From Tropicimonas marinistellae (GTDB taxonomy: Bacteria > Pseudomonadota > Alphaproteobacteria > Rhodobacterales > Rhodobacteraceae): a DNA stretch of 64,000 nt. The stretch lies in contig NZ_LNCI01000007.1 of the NCBI RefSeq assembly GCF_001509585.1, positions 310,001 through 374,000 of the forward strand, given 5' to 3'. The position numbers and the translations under genes were made by a program. The notes beneath the pieces are model-generated. The model had not been told where the DNA came from. It searched no databases and worked only from the letters and a program-made list of their open reading frames with translations. Positions 34,919 through 43,686 of the stretch are shown here, one piece after another (position 1 is the first letter of the stretch; every line of letters starts with the position of its first letter).

Positions 34919-36124
34919 TTACGCGCCCGCTGCCATACGGCGGCGTTCCTCGACATCTAGTCGCGCAAGTGCTTCCGCTCGCGTCGGTGCGGGGGTTTCC
35001 GCGAACAATCGGCGCGCCTTCATGTGAAGTTTCGGCGCATTGATTGTCTCGACAGCGGTGAGCCTGGCCCCCGAGAACCGGAGCACCGATCCGTCCTCCA
35101 GCATTTCGCTTTCGTCGTCCGGCTGCGCGAAGCCCGCGATCTGGAGTTTCCAATCTGCCTGATCCGACCAAAACCACGGGACCGCAGAATACGGACCAGC
35201 ATCGCCTTTGGTCAGGCGGCGGGCGATATGACGGGCATGGTCCGTGGCCGCCTGCACGCTCTCCAGCCGGACACGGAAACCGCGATCATGCATCGGAAAG
35301 GCCGCGCAGTCGCCAAGCGCCGAGATGTTGGGATCCGATGTCCGGAGTTGCTCATCAACCACGATCCCATTCTCTACAATCAAACCGGCTTCCGCTGCCA
35401 GTTCGGCGTTTGGAACCACCCCGGCCGCCAACAGCACTAGGTCGGCCGCGACGGTTGACCCGTCGGCAAGGTGTAAACCGGCGTCGTCAATTGCCGCGGC
35501 CGATTTCCCGACCCGGATGTCTACGTTCAGGCCCCGGTGCTTGTCCGCGAACCGCGCCGATATCTCCGGTGAAACGGCGCGCGCCATCAAACGGCTCGCC
35601 TGTTCGGCAACGATGACATCGAGCCCAAGCCCCGCCGCCACCGCAGCGAATTCCAGGCCGATGAATCCGCCTCCAATGACGGCACACCGCCGCGCACGCG
35701 CCGCCGCCGTCCGTAGCCGCCTCGCATCCGACAGCGTGCGAAGGTCCAGCGCCCTCTCAAGGCCCTGGATCGGCGGGCGGGCGTTACGGCAACCGGTCGC
35801 GAGTATCAGATGATCGTAGCGAAAACGGCGGTCTCCGGCATAGACCGTGCTGTTGTCGCGGTCGATCCTGTTCACGCGGCAGTCAGGGACCAAGGTTATT
35901 GCGTTCTTTTCGTAAAAGTCCGCACGACGCAGCCACAGTTGATCCGCGTTACCGGATTTCAGGAAGGCTTTGGAGAGCGGCGGCCGCTGGTATGGCAAAT
36001 CCGCCTCCGTCCCGATCAGTGTCACGGAACCGGTGAACCCCTCCTGCCGCAGGCTTGCCGCTGCCTGAAAGCCGCCCTGACCGGCGCCGACAATGACGAT
36101 GTCGCGGAGTGCGCCTGCAATCAT
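34919..36124 (-). CDS. FAD/NAD(P)H-dependent ferredoxin reductase
   Basis: A 401-residue putidaredoxin-reductase-type flavoprotein. The FAD site is IVIVGAGQGGFQAAASLR, followed by DLPYQRPPLSKAFL. The NAD site is CAVIGGGFIGLEFAAVAAGL, and the second FAD motif includes ISALGDCAAFP. It passes electrons from NAD(P)H to the adjacent [2Fe-2S] ferredoxin, whose stop its ATG overlaps by 4 bp. It is third in the order P450-ferredoxin-reductase. Confidence 0.93.
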   Translation of the reverse strand: MIAGALRDIVIVGAGQGGFQAAASLRQEGFTGSVTLIGTEADLPYQRPPLSKAFLKSGNADQLWLRRADFYEKNAITLVPDCRVNRIDRDNSTVYAGDRRFRYDHLILATGCRNARPPIQGLERALDLRTLSDARRLRTAAARARRCAVIGGGFIGLEFAAVAAGLGLDVIVAEQASRLMARAVSPEISARFADKHRGLNVDIRVGKSAAAIDDAGLHLADGSTVAADLVLLAAGVVPNAELAAEAGLIVENGIVVDEQLRTSDPNISALGDCAAFPMHDRGFRVRLESVQAATDHARHIARRLTKGDAGPYSAVPWFWSDQADWKLQIAGFAQPDDESEMLEDGSVLRFSGARLTAVETINAPKLHMKARRLFAETPAPTRAEALARLDVEERRRMAAGA

Positions 36125-36444
36125 GCCTGCTCTTCCGGCAAGTGTACGACCAACCCGTCAATGTCTTGACTGACCTTGAGTTGACAGGAGAGCCGCGAGG
36201 TCTCGCGCATCTCGCTGGCGGCGCATTCCAGCATGTCTTCCTCTCCATCTTCGCGCTTTCCGGTCCTGCCGGCCCAGGCCTCGTCGACGTAACAGTGACA
36301 GGTGGCGCACATCATGGCACCGCCACACTCGGCGAAAATCCCATCAACGCCGTTTGCCAACGCGGTCTGCATCACGGAATCACCGATTGCCGCATCGATC
36401 GTCGTTCGGTTTCCGTCCGGTTGGACAAAGGTGATCTGTACCAT
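36121..36444 (-). CDS. [2Fe-2S] ferredoxin (putidaredoxin type)
   Basis: A 107-residue ferredoxin. The cluster ligands are in AECGGAMMCATCHCYV (C-x5-C-x2-C) and a fourth Cys in TSRLSCQLKV. The HCYV after the third Cys is typical of P450-partner ferredoxins. ATG 36444 has an AGGAGG site. It carries electrons from the reductase to the P450. The gene lies 56 bp downstream of the P450 gene. Confidence 0.93.
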   Translation of the reverse strand: MVQITFVQPDGNRTTIDAAIGDSVMQTALANGVDGIFAECGGAMMCATCHCYVDEAWAGRTGKREDGEEDMLECAASEMRETSRLSCQLKVSQDIDGLVVHLPEEQA

Positions 36445-36500
36445 GGGGTATACCTCCTGCATGGTCCGGGGACCGTCGGCATGCTCTGTTGATCATCGGG

Positions 36501-37676
36501 TCAGTTCAGGCGGACCGGAAGATTGAGCGGGCCGCGAAATCCGAATCCGCTCCACACCACATCCTCCGGCCGTTCCAGGCTCATGTCCGGGAACCGTTCA
36601 AAAAGCATCGGCAACATGATTTCGCCCACTGTTCGGCGCGCGATATGCGCCCCGGCGCAATGGTGGGGCCCGCTACCAAAGGCCTGGTGCGGCACCTTCT
36701 TGCGGAACACGTTGAACGCCTCGCCATCCTCGTAGAGTTCCTCATCACGATTGGCCGACGCCTGGATCGTCATCAGCGTCACTCCCTCTGGAATGTCGAT
36801 GCCGTCGATCTGCAGATCGCGCACGGCGCGACGGGACGAGGCCTGAATCGGCGCGACCCAGCGGATGCCTTCCTCGAACGCGTCCAACCACGCACCCTGC
36901 CGTCGCACTTCCTCAAGTTGCTCGGGGTTTGTCAGCAACCCGTAGACGATCGTTGCCAGCGCATCCCGGGGCTCGTTGATCCCACCGCCGATTGCGATCT
37001 TGATATTGGCGTAGATCTGGCTTGTCGGGATTGGATCCCTTGCATTCACCATAACCGAGAACGCGGAATTGTTGGGCTCTGCCCGATGGCGCGGTGCGAG
37101 CTTGTCAAACAGCGCATTCATCTCGGCGTTGGCCGCGTCCGACCGTGCAAAAGGCTCTTCGTCGAAGCCGAAATTACCGGCACCGTCGATCAGGATCTGC
37201 GACCAGCGCATCATGTCGGCGTCGCTCGCCTCGTCGAGGCCCAGCATGTGGGCCAGGATGCGCGCCGCCACCGGACCGCACAGCGCCGTGAAAAGATCGA
37301 CCGTCTCGCCGCGCGGCAACCGATCGAGGTAGTCTCTGGCGATGTCGGTGTAGAGCGTTGACCAATCCGATTTCACTACCTTGGGCGAGAATGACGGCTG
37401 CATAGCCATGCGTTCGCGCCGATGTTCCACGCCATCCTTGCGCATCAGCGTATGGGCCTGGAACGCGCGCTGCATGGGTGTCACCGGATCGTCCGAACTG
37501 TAAAGCTCGGGATCTTCCTTGACCATCTTCGTGTGCTTCGCCTTGGTCAGAAAGATCCGGTTCGCCGCCGGCACCCGCACGATGGGCGTCTCAGCCCGCA
37601 TTCGCCGATAGATTGGGTATGGGTCACGCGTGAGATCCGCCAGCGTCAGCGTTTCGTCGACCGGTGCAACTGCCAT
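36501..37676 (-). CDS. Cytochrome P450 (class I) with atypical I-helix
   Basis: A 391-residue soluble bacterial P450. The heme-binding loop is AFGSGPHHCAGAHIARR with the thiolate Cys in HHCAG. The ExxR helix is within FEEGIRWV. The I-helix reads IAIGGGINEPRDALA. The usual acid-alcohol pair (D/E-T) that delivers protons to oxygen is replaced by Asn-Glu, so oxygen activation may differ. ATG 37676 has a GGGAGGAG site. It is first in an operon with its ferredoxin and reductase and divergent from a LysR regulator. The substrate is unknown. Confidence 0.93.
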   Translation of the reverse strand: MAVAPVDETLTLADLTRDPYPIYRRMRAETPIVRVPAANRIFLTKAKHTKMVKEDPELYSSDDPVTPMQRAFQAHTLMRKDGVEHRRERMAMQPSFSPKVVKSDWSTLYTDIARDYLDRLPRGETVDLFTALCGPVAARILAHMLGLDEASDADMMRWSQILIDGAGNFGFDEEPFARSDAANAEMNALFDKLAPRHRAEPNNSAFSVMVNARDPIPTSQIYANIKIAIGGGINEPRDALATIVYGLLTNPEQLEEVRRQGAWLDAFEEGIRWVAPIQASSRRAVRDLQIDGIDIPEGVTLMTIQASANRDEELYEDGEAFNVFRKKVPHQAFGSGPHHCAGAHIARRTVGEIMLPMLFERFPDMSLERPEDVVWSGFGFRGPLNLPVRLN

Positions 37677-37727
37677 CCGCCTTCTCCTCCCAGTTCCGGC
37701 ATTTCAGAAAGCTAGGCGATTCCACGT

Positions 37728-37750
37728 AAATCAATCAATGCGATTGATTT
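37728..37750. promoter_or_regulatory. Palindromic operator candidate between P450 and LysR genes
   Basis: A perfect 8-bp inverted repeat, AAATCAAT-N7-ATTGATTT, sits in the 143-bp gap between divergent genes, 52 bp from the P450 start and 70 bp from the LysR start. A second palindrome, TGCATGCA, follows at 37757-37764. Size and location suit binding by the adjacent LysR-type regulator. Confidence 0.55.
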
Positions 37751-37819
37751 TATACAATGCATGCAATTTTTTGATATGAGTTGGGCGGCACAAAAGAAAC
37801 TGAGGAGCGAGAAGCAGCA

Positions 37820-38749
37820 ATGACAAAGTCCGCAGATCCGATGGGGGTCGACTTCCGCGCGTTGCAGGTCCTGATCCTCGTCCAAAAGGAGCGATCGTTC
37901 ACGCGGGCGGCCGAGGCGCTCGGGGTCAACCAATCCGCCGTCAGCTACACAATCCAGAAGCTGCGCGCTGTATTCCATGACCCGCTTTTCGTTCGCCAAT
38001 CCCGACATCTGTTGCCCACAGCACGATGCGACGAGATCGTGCGTCAGTCGGAACGGCTCACCGAGGAGTTCCGGCAACTGGCCACGCCGCCGGCGTTCGA
38101 CCCCAAAACGGTCGAACAGAGGTTCACGATTGCCTGCAACTTCTATGAGCGCGTTCTGATCGTCCCGGACATCGTCCATCGACTGAAGGAAGAGGCACCA
38201 AAACTCGATTTGGAAATCATCGACGCGTCCGGGGTCGGCCACGAACGGCTGATGCGCAACGAGGCCGATCTGCTCATAGGGCCGTTTGAACGAGACGACC
38301 CAACATTCTACCAGAGTAGCCTATACACGGAACGCTATGTCTGCCTTCTGGACCCCACACACCCGAAAGCCGGAGGACCGCTGAGCCTCGAAGATTATCT
38401 TGAACTCGAACATGTGCTCGTCACCTACGGCGGTCAGTGGCGGTCGCGGTATGTGATTGAGCTGGACCGGATGGGCCATAAGCTACAGGTCGGGCTTCGT
38501 GTGCCGAGCCCCGCCGGGCTGGAACTCCTGGTCGCAGGGTCAAACCTGGTCGCGACGGTGCCTGAACGCCTGTCGAAAGCGGTCGGCAAGGGGCTTCGGG
38601 TTCTTGCGTGCCCCGTGGATACGAGAATTCCGATCCGGCTTGTTTGGACAGGCCTCACGCATCGGGCGCCCCTTAATATCTGGGTCCGCGACGAAATCCG
38701 ACGCTCCGTTGCCGCAGCCAGTACCGATACCGGCGAGATGCTGCAGTGA
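37820..38749 (+). CDS. LysR-family transcriptional regulator
   Basis: A 309-residue LysR regulator. The winged HTH is RSFTRAAEALGVNQSAVSYT followed by IQKLRAVFHDPLFVRQSRHL. The C-terminal effector domain includes ADLLIGPFERDDPTFYQSSL, of the NodD/LinR-like type. ATG 37820 was chosen over the in-frame start at 37781 because it has GAGGAGCGAGAAG upstream and a normal N-terminal length. It is divergent from the P450 operon and probably controls it in response to the P450 substrate (inference). Confidence 0.92.
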   Translation: MTKSADPMGVDFRALQVLILVQKERSFTRAAEALGVNQSAVSYTIQKLRAVFHDPLFVRQSRHLLPTARCDEIVRQSERLTEEFRQLATPPAFDPKTVEQRFTIACNFYERVLIVPDIVHRLKEEAPKLDLEIIDASGVGHERLMRNEADLLIGPFERDDPTFYQSSLYTERYVCLLDPTHPKAGGPLSLEDYLELEHVLVTYGGQWRSRYVIELDRMGHKLQVGLRVPSPAGLELLVAGSNLVATVPERLSKAVGKGLRVLACPVDTRIPIRLVWTGLTHRAPLNIWVRDEIRRSVAAASTDTGEMLQ

Positions 38750-39238
38750 TATCGAAATTCGCGTCGCGTCGGCTCAGTACCTCCGATACCAAGTATGCCA
38801 GCCAGCGCGGCCGGGGGACGCGGCAGAAAATGGCTCGTCTCGGCGCAACACGTCTGCCCCGTTCGACCAAACAGATTTGAGGCGGTGACAGGGGATTTTT
38901 CGCGCGCACGATTCGACTGTCTATTCCCAACCGGCTCGCATCGCGAACAATTGTCCTGAATGCCGGGTATTGTATCCTCAAGCACCCGCCGAATGCCTCT
39001 AAATACCTGTGAAATCGAAATATCTTTGGGGATTCACCGGAATTTGCCAGAATATCAACTCGTAAGGACTATCTGACGGACCGGTAGCCAATTTAGGGGT
39101 GCGGTTCAGGTCGGCCTGTATCTACGGAAGGATGGCGTCGTCTGCGTCGTTTTTCGTGCGCCAATGCCGGGCATACACCGACGACGAGTTGGATATCGTT
39201 GATTGACCGTGTGATCGTAGCCAGTTTGAGACCTTTGA
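38750..39238. other. Non-coding region upstream of the SGNH/RTX gene
   Basis: About 490 bp without a convincing gene. The part from about 38985 to 39110 is more AT-rich than the surroundings and probably includes the promoter of the downstream secreted protein. I see no clear palindrome and no good Shine-Dalgarno site before ATG 39239. Confidence 0.5.
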
Positions 39239-41290
39239 ATGCCCCACACAAAAACGATCTTTGATACCGACGAGAGTCGGCCGTGGGTTAAGCTGATCCG
39301 AACATTTGATGGCGACGGCGCATTGATCTTCGTCGAGAAGACCTTCGACGACGGTCGGGTGGCCTTGTTGACTTTTTCCGACGGCGTGCGCGTCACAGCG
39401 GCGATTTCCGACGCCGCCGACGAATTCCCATGGGCGGAGAAAACGAGGACATTCGACGACGACGGCACGCTGCTGACACTTGAGACGGTTTTTGACGACG
39501 GCCGACTTGTCGCCGCAACATTCGAAAACGGCGTACGGACATCAAAGACGATCACGGACCTCGCGAACGCCTTCAGTTGGACGTCAAAGATCAAGACCTT
39601 CGACGACGACGGGACGTTAAGCACCTTCGAGAAGGTCTTTGACGATGGCCGGACAATTGCCACTACCTTCGAGAACGGGACGCGGCTGTCGAAAACGACG
39701 ACGGATTCAACCGGCTTGAATGGCTGGACCGAACAGGTCGAGACCTTCGATACGGACGGAAAACTGGCGACGCGGGAACGCACCTACGAAGACGGTCGCG
39801 TTGCAGAAGATACCTACGTCGCCGGAGTCCGAACGTCGCGTTTCGTGACAGACGTCGCCGATGCCTACGACTGGGAAACGAAGTCGGTCACCTACAACGC
39901 GGACGGAACAATCAGCGGTCAGACGACGACCTACGGCGACGGTGGCTCCGGCGACGATCCGTCCGGCCCGGATCCAGTCGATACCGACCCCGGCACGCCG
40001 GATGCGGACGGCGACACGGGTGGCCCGGGCGAGGAATTGTCGTTCTCCGGCACCGACGCCGCTGTTGTGGTTGACCTGTCGGCTCGTACCTTCTCCTACG
40101 CCGCGACGGTCATGCCGCTCGGCGATTCCCTGACCGTCGGCTGGATCAACGGCACCGAGGATCCCGATACCCGCGAGGGCTACCGCCTCGATTTCTTCGA
40201 AAACGTCATCGCCGCTGGCGGGTGGATCGACTACGTGGGCGGCGACAGCACCGGCCCATCCGACCTGATGGACACCGACAACGCGGCACAGGGCGGCGAA
40301 GCCTTGTGGGAGGTGATCAAGAGCGACGGCGTCTCCGGCCCTGCCGATATCTCCGATGCGGCTTCGACCTATTCCCCGGATATTGCGCTGATGATGCTGG
40401 GCACCAACGACATCCCCGCGAACAATTTCCCGGTGAAGTCGAACGGAAACGACGCGTTGGGAACGCGGATGAAAAACCTCGCGACAGCCGTCGAGCAGTT
40501 TTTCGAGAATGCCGGTTCGGACGCCACGTTGGTTGTCTCGACCATTGCACCACGCATCGATTCCGGGCGCGCCGCGATCTTGTCAGAGTATTTCAACCAG
40601 GGATACAGTGTCGTCGCGGGTGAGATAGTCGTCGGCGATGCGGAAAATGACACCTACGTTCCCGGTCTGATCGCGACAATCGAAGGGCTGCAGGAGACCT
40701 ATTCCTCGCTGTTGCTGTTCGAAAACCCGCACGCAATCTTCGACTCGATCGACGATGCGGAGGCGCTCGACCACCTCTCAAGTGACGGGGTCCACTGGTC
40801 GCAGGCGGCCTATGCCGACTATGCCGACGCGCTCTTCGCCTTCGTGGATTCCGAAATCGGGCTGACAGCGGGAACGCTTGGCGGCACCGCTCAGGTCGTC
40901 GACGCCAAGGTGACCGACCTCTACGGTAGCGACGCCGGCGACAGGCTCACCGGCGATGCGGCCGACAACGTGCTCAACGGCGGCGCGGGCTCCGACTTGC
41001 TTGAGGGCGGGCACGGTGCGGATACCTTCGTTTTTGACAGAACTGCGCTTGCCACGGACACCTATGACCGCATCACGGATTTCAACGCCGCCGAGGGTGA
41101 TGTGGTCGATGTGAGCGCGATTGCGGCATATCTTGGTGTCGGCCAATCGGCCTTCGACCTTACCGCCACATCTGCGGGTGTACGTCTTACGGTCACGGAT
41201 GGCGGCGCCTCATATCATCTCGCAACTTTCAGCGACATCACGTTGACCGACATTTCCCTGTCATCCGATTTCATTCTGGGCGGCGGTTGA
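39239..41290 (+). CDS. Secreted SGNH/GDSL hydrolase with N-terminal 49-residue repeats and C-terminal RTX repeats
   Basis: A 683-residue protein without a classical signal peptide. Residues 20-215 are four tandem 49-residue repeats, each with TFD-DG-L, FDDGR, F-NG-R and a Trp near the end, with partial copies at both edges. A Gly/Asp/Pro-rich linker (about 236-265) follows. An SGNH hydrolase domain then shows MPLGDSLTVGW, MMLGTNDIP and SSDGVHWSQAAYADYA, so the Ser, Asn and Asp-His blocks are intact. Last come RTX repeats (GDRLTGDAADNVLNGGAGSD, GGHGADTFVF) and ITDFNAAEGDVVDVS. This is the layout of a type I secretion substrate. An esterase or deacetylase acting on an acetylated polysaccharide is plausible (inference). 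Confidence 0.85.
   Translation: MPHTKTIFDTDESRPWVKLIRTFDGDGALIFVEKTFDDGRVALLTFSDGVRVTAAISDAADEFPWAEKTRTFDDDGTLLTLETVFDDGRLVAATFENGVRTSKTITDLANAFSWTSKIKTFDDDGTLSTFEKVFDDGRTIATTFENGTRLSKTTTDSTGLNGWTEQVETFDTDGKLATRERTYEDGRVAEDTYVAGVRTSRFVTDVADAYDWETKSVTYNADGTISGQTTTYGDGGSGDDPSGPDPVDTDPGTPDADGDTGGPGEELSFSGTDAAVVVDLSARTFSYAATVMPLGDSLTVGWINGTEDPDTREGYRLDFFENVIAAGGWIDYVGGDSTGPSDLMDTDNAAQGGEALWEVIKSDGVSGPADISDAASTYSPDIALMMLGTNDIPANNFPVKSNGNDALGTRMKNLATAVEQFFENAGSDATLVVSTIAPRIDSGRAAILSEYFNQGYSVVAGEIVVGDAENDTYVPGLIATIEGLQETYSSLLLFENPHAIFDSIDDAEALDHLSSDGVHWSQAAYADYADALFAFVDSEIGLTAGTLGGTAQVVDAKVTDLYGSDAGDRLTGDAADNVLNGGAGSDLLEGGHGADTFVFDRTALATDTYDRITDFNAAEGDVVDVSAIAAYLGVGQSAFDLTATSAGVRLTVTDGGASYHLATFSDITLTDISLSSDFILGGG
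39296..39883 (+). repeat. Four tandem 147-bp coding repeats
   Basis: The N-terminal coding part of the SGNH/RTX gene consists of four in-frame units of exactly 147 bp (49 codons), flanked by partial units before 39296 and up to about 39946. Protein similarity between units is high in the TFDDDGTL and FDDGR blocks, while the DNA has diverged. This implies an old duplication rather than a slippage-prone array. Confidence 0.85.
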
Positions 41291-41354
41291 CGTGGTTGCC
41301 GTCCACGCGGCCGCCCCTCCGCGGGCAGAACCTGGCCACGGGCGACGGCCCCCT

Positions 41355-42233
41355 CTATTCGAACGTTCTGAACAGGCGCGCCGTCGAGAACATTGCCTCC
41401 AGTTCCTCGATACGCTCCCGGCTCTGGTCCCAACCCATACGTTGAACCTCCGCGATCAACGCTTCCAGAATCAGCATGATCGTGATCGTCGAGTCCCAGC
41501 TTGAGGGAACCTCGACCTGTGCGTGGAACACATGGTCGGCGACCTTCGCAATCGGCGATCCCCATTGGTCGGTAAACAGAACGATCTCGCACTTCCGCTC
41601 ACGTGCCACATTGGCGAGGCGGAACATGTTGCTCTCGTAGCGCCGAATGTCGAAGAGAACGAGAATTGCCCGCTCGTCCATGTCTAGCAAGTAGTGCGGC
41701 CACACGTTCACCGACCCGCCGAGTTGCGTCACGTTCGCTCGAATGATCTGAAGATGGTTGAACAAATAGTCGGCGTTTGACCGCGTGATCCGGCCTCCGG
41801 CAACGTAAACACGCCTGTCGGGATCCGCCAAAACGCTGGCCACGGCATCGAACTGCGACCGGCTCAAGCGTTCCAGCGTGTAGCGCATGTTGGCAGTGAC
41901 TGCCTCGGCAAACCGGTCCAACGAGTGCTCGCCAGCTCCCTTGGCCTGCCAGTCCTCGTGCTTGGATATCGGCTTCATGATCTGCGCTGCAACATCCTCG
42001 CGCAACGCGTCCTGTAGCGATGGGAAGCCCTCGAAGCCAAGCTTCCGGGCCATGCGGATCACGGTCGGGGTGGATACACCGGCTGCGGCCGCGAGTTTGG
42101 TCACCGACTGCAAGCCGGCCATCGGATAATCCTGCAACAGCACGTTCGCCAACTGCTGCTCGGAGCGCGTCAGCTCGCCCAGGCACTCCTGGATAATTTG
42201 CTTGACGGTCTTTCTGGCGGCGGATGGGGCCAC
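41355..42233 (-). CDS. RpiR/MurR-family transcriptional regulator with SIS domain
   Basis: A 292-residue regulator. The N-terminal RpiR HTH has LTRSEQQLANVLLQDYP and LAAAAGVSTPTVIRMARKLG then FEGFP. The C-terminal SIS domain runs about residues 130-260 (RVYVAGGRITRSNADYLFNH, then LVLFDIRRYESNMFRLANVA). The start is GTG at 42233. It is divergent from an operon for an amidohydrolase, TRAP transporter and glutamine-synthetase-like enzyme. It probably controls that operon through the palindrome at 42277-42292 (inference). Confidence 0.9.
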   Translation of the reverse strand: MAPSAARKTVKQIIQECLGELTRSEQQLANVLLQDYPMAGLQSVTKLAAAAGVSTPTVIRMARKLGFEGFPSLQDALREDVAAQIMKPISKHEDWQAKGAGEHSLDRFAEAVTANMRYTLERLSRSQFDAVASVLADPDRRVYVAGGRITRSNADYLFNHLQIIRANVTQLGGSVNVWPHYLLDMDERAILVLFDIRRYESNMFRLANVARERKCEIVLFTDQWGSPIAKVADHVFHAQVEVPSSWDSTITIMLILEALIAEVQRMGWDQSRERIEELEAMFSTARLFRTFE

Positions 42234-42276
42234 GGCTGCCTACGTTTCTAACAATTTCTACAAAGTACGATCGTGA

Positions 42277-42292
42277 TGTAGAGATGTCTACA
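42277..42292. promoter_or_regulatory. Palindromic operator candidate for the RpiR regulator
   Basis: TGTAGA-GATG-TCTACA is a perfect 6-bp inverted repeat 44 bp from the regulator start. A related half-site, TTTCTACA, occurs at about 42255-42262. RpiR proteins often bind such palindromes. The repeat covers an in-frame ATG at 42284, which argues that translation of the amidohydrolase starts further downstream. Confidence 0.5.
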
Positions 42293-42337
42293 GAATACTC
42301 ATTGACAGCAGAGTTCTTAATCACCCCAATTGACCAC

Positions 42338-43153
42338 ATGAAGGAAAGCACCGAGTCAGCACTGTTTGCCGAAGCCGAAGGGCCTATTGTCGAGGTGCTG
42401 AACCCGTCGGGCGTCGGTGGGATCGTGTTGGCCTGCGAACATGCCTCGAACTTCATACCGGTATCGCTGCAGAACCTGGGTCTCTCGGCGGAGGCAAGAT
42501 CATCGCACGCGGCGTGGGACATTGGCGCGCTGGACCTCGCCAAAACCTTGATGCACGCCTTCGATGCGCCGCTCGTCTCTTCGCGCGTTTCCAGGCTGGT
42601 ATATGACTGCAATCGCCCACCCGAAGCGCCGGACGCCGTTCCCGCACGGAGCGAGCGGTTCGACATCCCAGGCAATCGCGACCTGTCCGAGGCGGCCCTC
42701 GCGGCACGTGTGCGGGAGGTCTACACGCCTTTTCGGACGGCCCTGGCCAAAACGCTCGCAGCGAGGTCCAAGCCGGTCGTTCTGGTGACCGTTCATTCCT
42801 TCACACCGGTGTTCAACGGGCAGGCCCGCACTGTGGAACTCGGGCTGTTGCACGATTCAGATGCTCGCATGGCGGCGGCCATGCTGGCCGAGGCAAGGCG
42901 GACTTCGGCCCTGAACGCGGCTCTGAACGAGCCCTATTCGGCGGCGGATGGCGTCACCCACAGCCTGCGGGAACACGCGGTTCCGGCAGGCCTTCCCAAC
43001 GTGATGATCGAGGTCCGAAACGACCTCATCCGCACCGCCGACGGCGTACAGCGGGTGGGTGCGGATCTGGTGGCGATGCTCCATCACGCAATGGACGAAT
43101 TTCCCGAATTGGCGGCGGAGACCGCCCGGGAAAGCGAGCAAGGGGCAGGATAG
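42338..43153 (+). CDS. N-formylglutamate amidohydrolase-family protein
   Basis: A 271-residue zinc-dependent amidohydrolase of the N-formylglutamate amidohydrolase family. Family stretches are VLACEHASNFIP (metal-ligand Glu and His), HAAWDIGALDLA, SRLVYDCNRPP and TVHSFTPVFNG. ATG 42338 was chosen because about 15 residues before VEVLNPSG is normal and the operator overlaps the upstream ATG at 42284; neither start has a strong Shine-Dalgarno site. Members cleave N-acylated glutamate or related amides. Within this operon it may release the amine-derived product from a gamma-glutamyl intermediate (inference). Confidence 0.85.
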   Translation: MKESTESALFAEAEGPIVEVLNPSGVGGIVLACEHASNFIPVSLQNLGLSAEARSSHAAWDIGALDLAKTLMHAFDAPLVSSRVSRLVYDCNRPPEAPDAVPARSERFDIPGNRDLSEAALAARVREVYTPFRTALAKTLAARSKPVVLVTVHSFTPVFNGQARTVELGLLHDSDARMAAAMLAEARRTSALNAALNEPYSAADGVTHSLREHAVPAGLPNVMIEVRNDLIRTADGVQRVGADLVAMLHHAMDEFPELAAETARESEQGAG

Positions 43154-43161
43154 AGACGAAG

Positions 43162-43686
43162 ATGGAACTCGCCAGGCGATACATTAGGTTCGTGGACGGG
43201 ATAAACCGGATCATCGGCAAGGTCGTCATGTACGGCATCTTCGTGATGATGGGTATCCTGCTATGGTCCTCGATCTCGAAGACGTTTTTCCTGCCGTCCC
43301 TCTGGACTTTGGAAATGGCCCAGTTCGCAATGGTCGCCTACTACATGTTGGGTGGTCCCTATTCGATCCAGATGGGCTCGAATGTGCGGATGGACCTGCT
43401 CTACGGCGAATGGTCGGATCGGCGAAAGAGCCAGGTCGACGCGCTCACCGTGCTGTTTCTGATCACCTATCTCGGCTTTCTTCTATGGGGCGGAATCGAC
43501 TCGACCATCTATTCGTTCCAGTACGGCGGTGAGCGAAGCCCGACCGCATGGCGACCATATCTCTGGCCGATCAAGGTGATCATGATCACCGGAATCTTCC
43601 TGATGCTGCTGCAAGCGATCTCCGAATTCTTGAAGGACATTCTACGCCTGAAGGGCGAGCACTACCCGCGTGAGGAGGTGCACTGA
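43162..43686 (+). CDS. TRAP transporter small membrane subunit (DctQ family)
   Basis: A 174-residue membrane protein with four predicted helices. It has the family stretch WTLEMAQFAMVAYYMLGGPY, then IQMGSNVRMDLLYG. ATG 43162 lies 8 bp after the amidohydrolase stop, and its stop overlaps the DctM start by 1 bp (TGATG). It is part of the TRAP system completed by the next two genes. Confidence 0.9.
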   Translation: MELARRYIRFVDGINRIIGKVVMYGIFVMMGILLWSSISKTFFLPSLWTLEMAQFAMVAYYMLGGPYSIQMGSNVRMDLLYGEWSDRRKSQVDALTVLFLITYLGFLLWGGIDSTIYSFQYGGERSPTAWRPYLWPIKVIMITGIFLMLLQAISEFLKDILRLKGEHYPREEVH

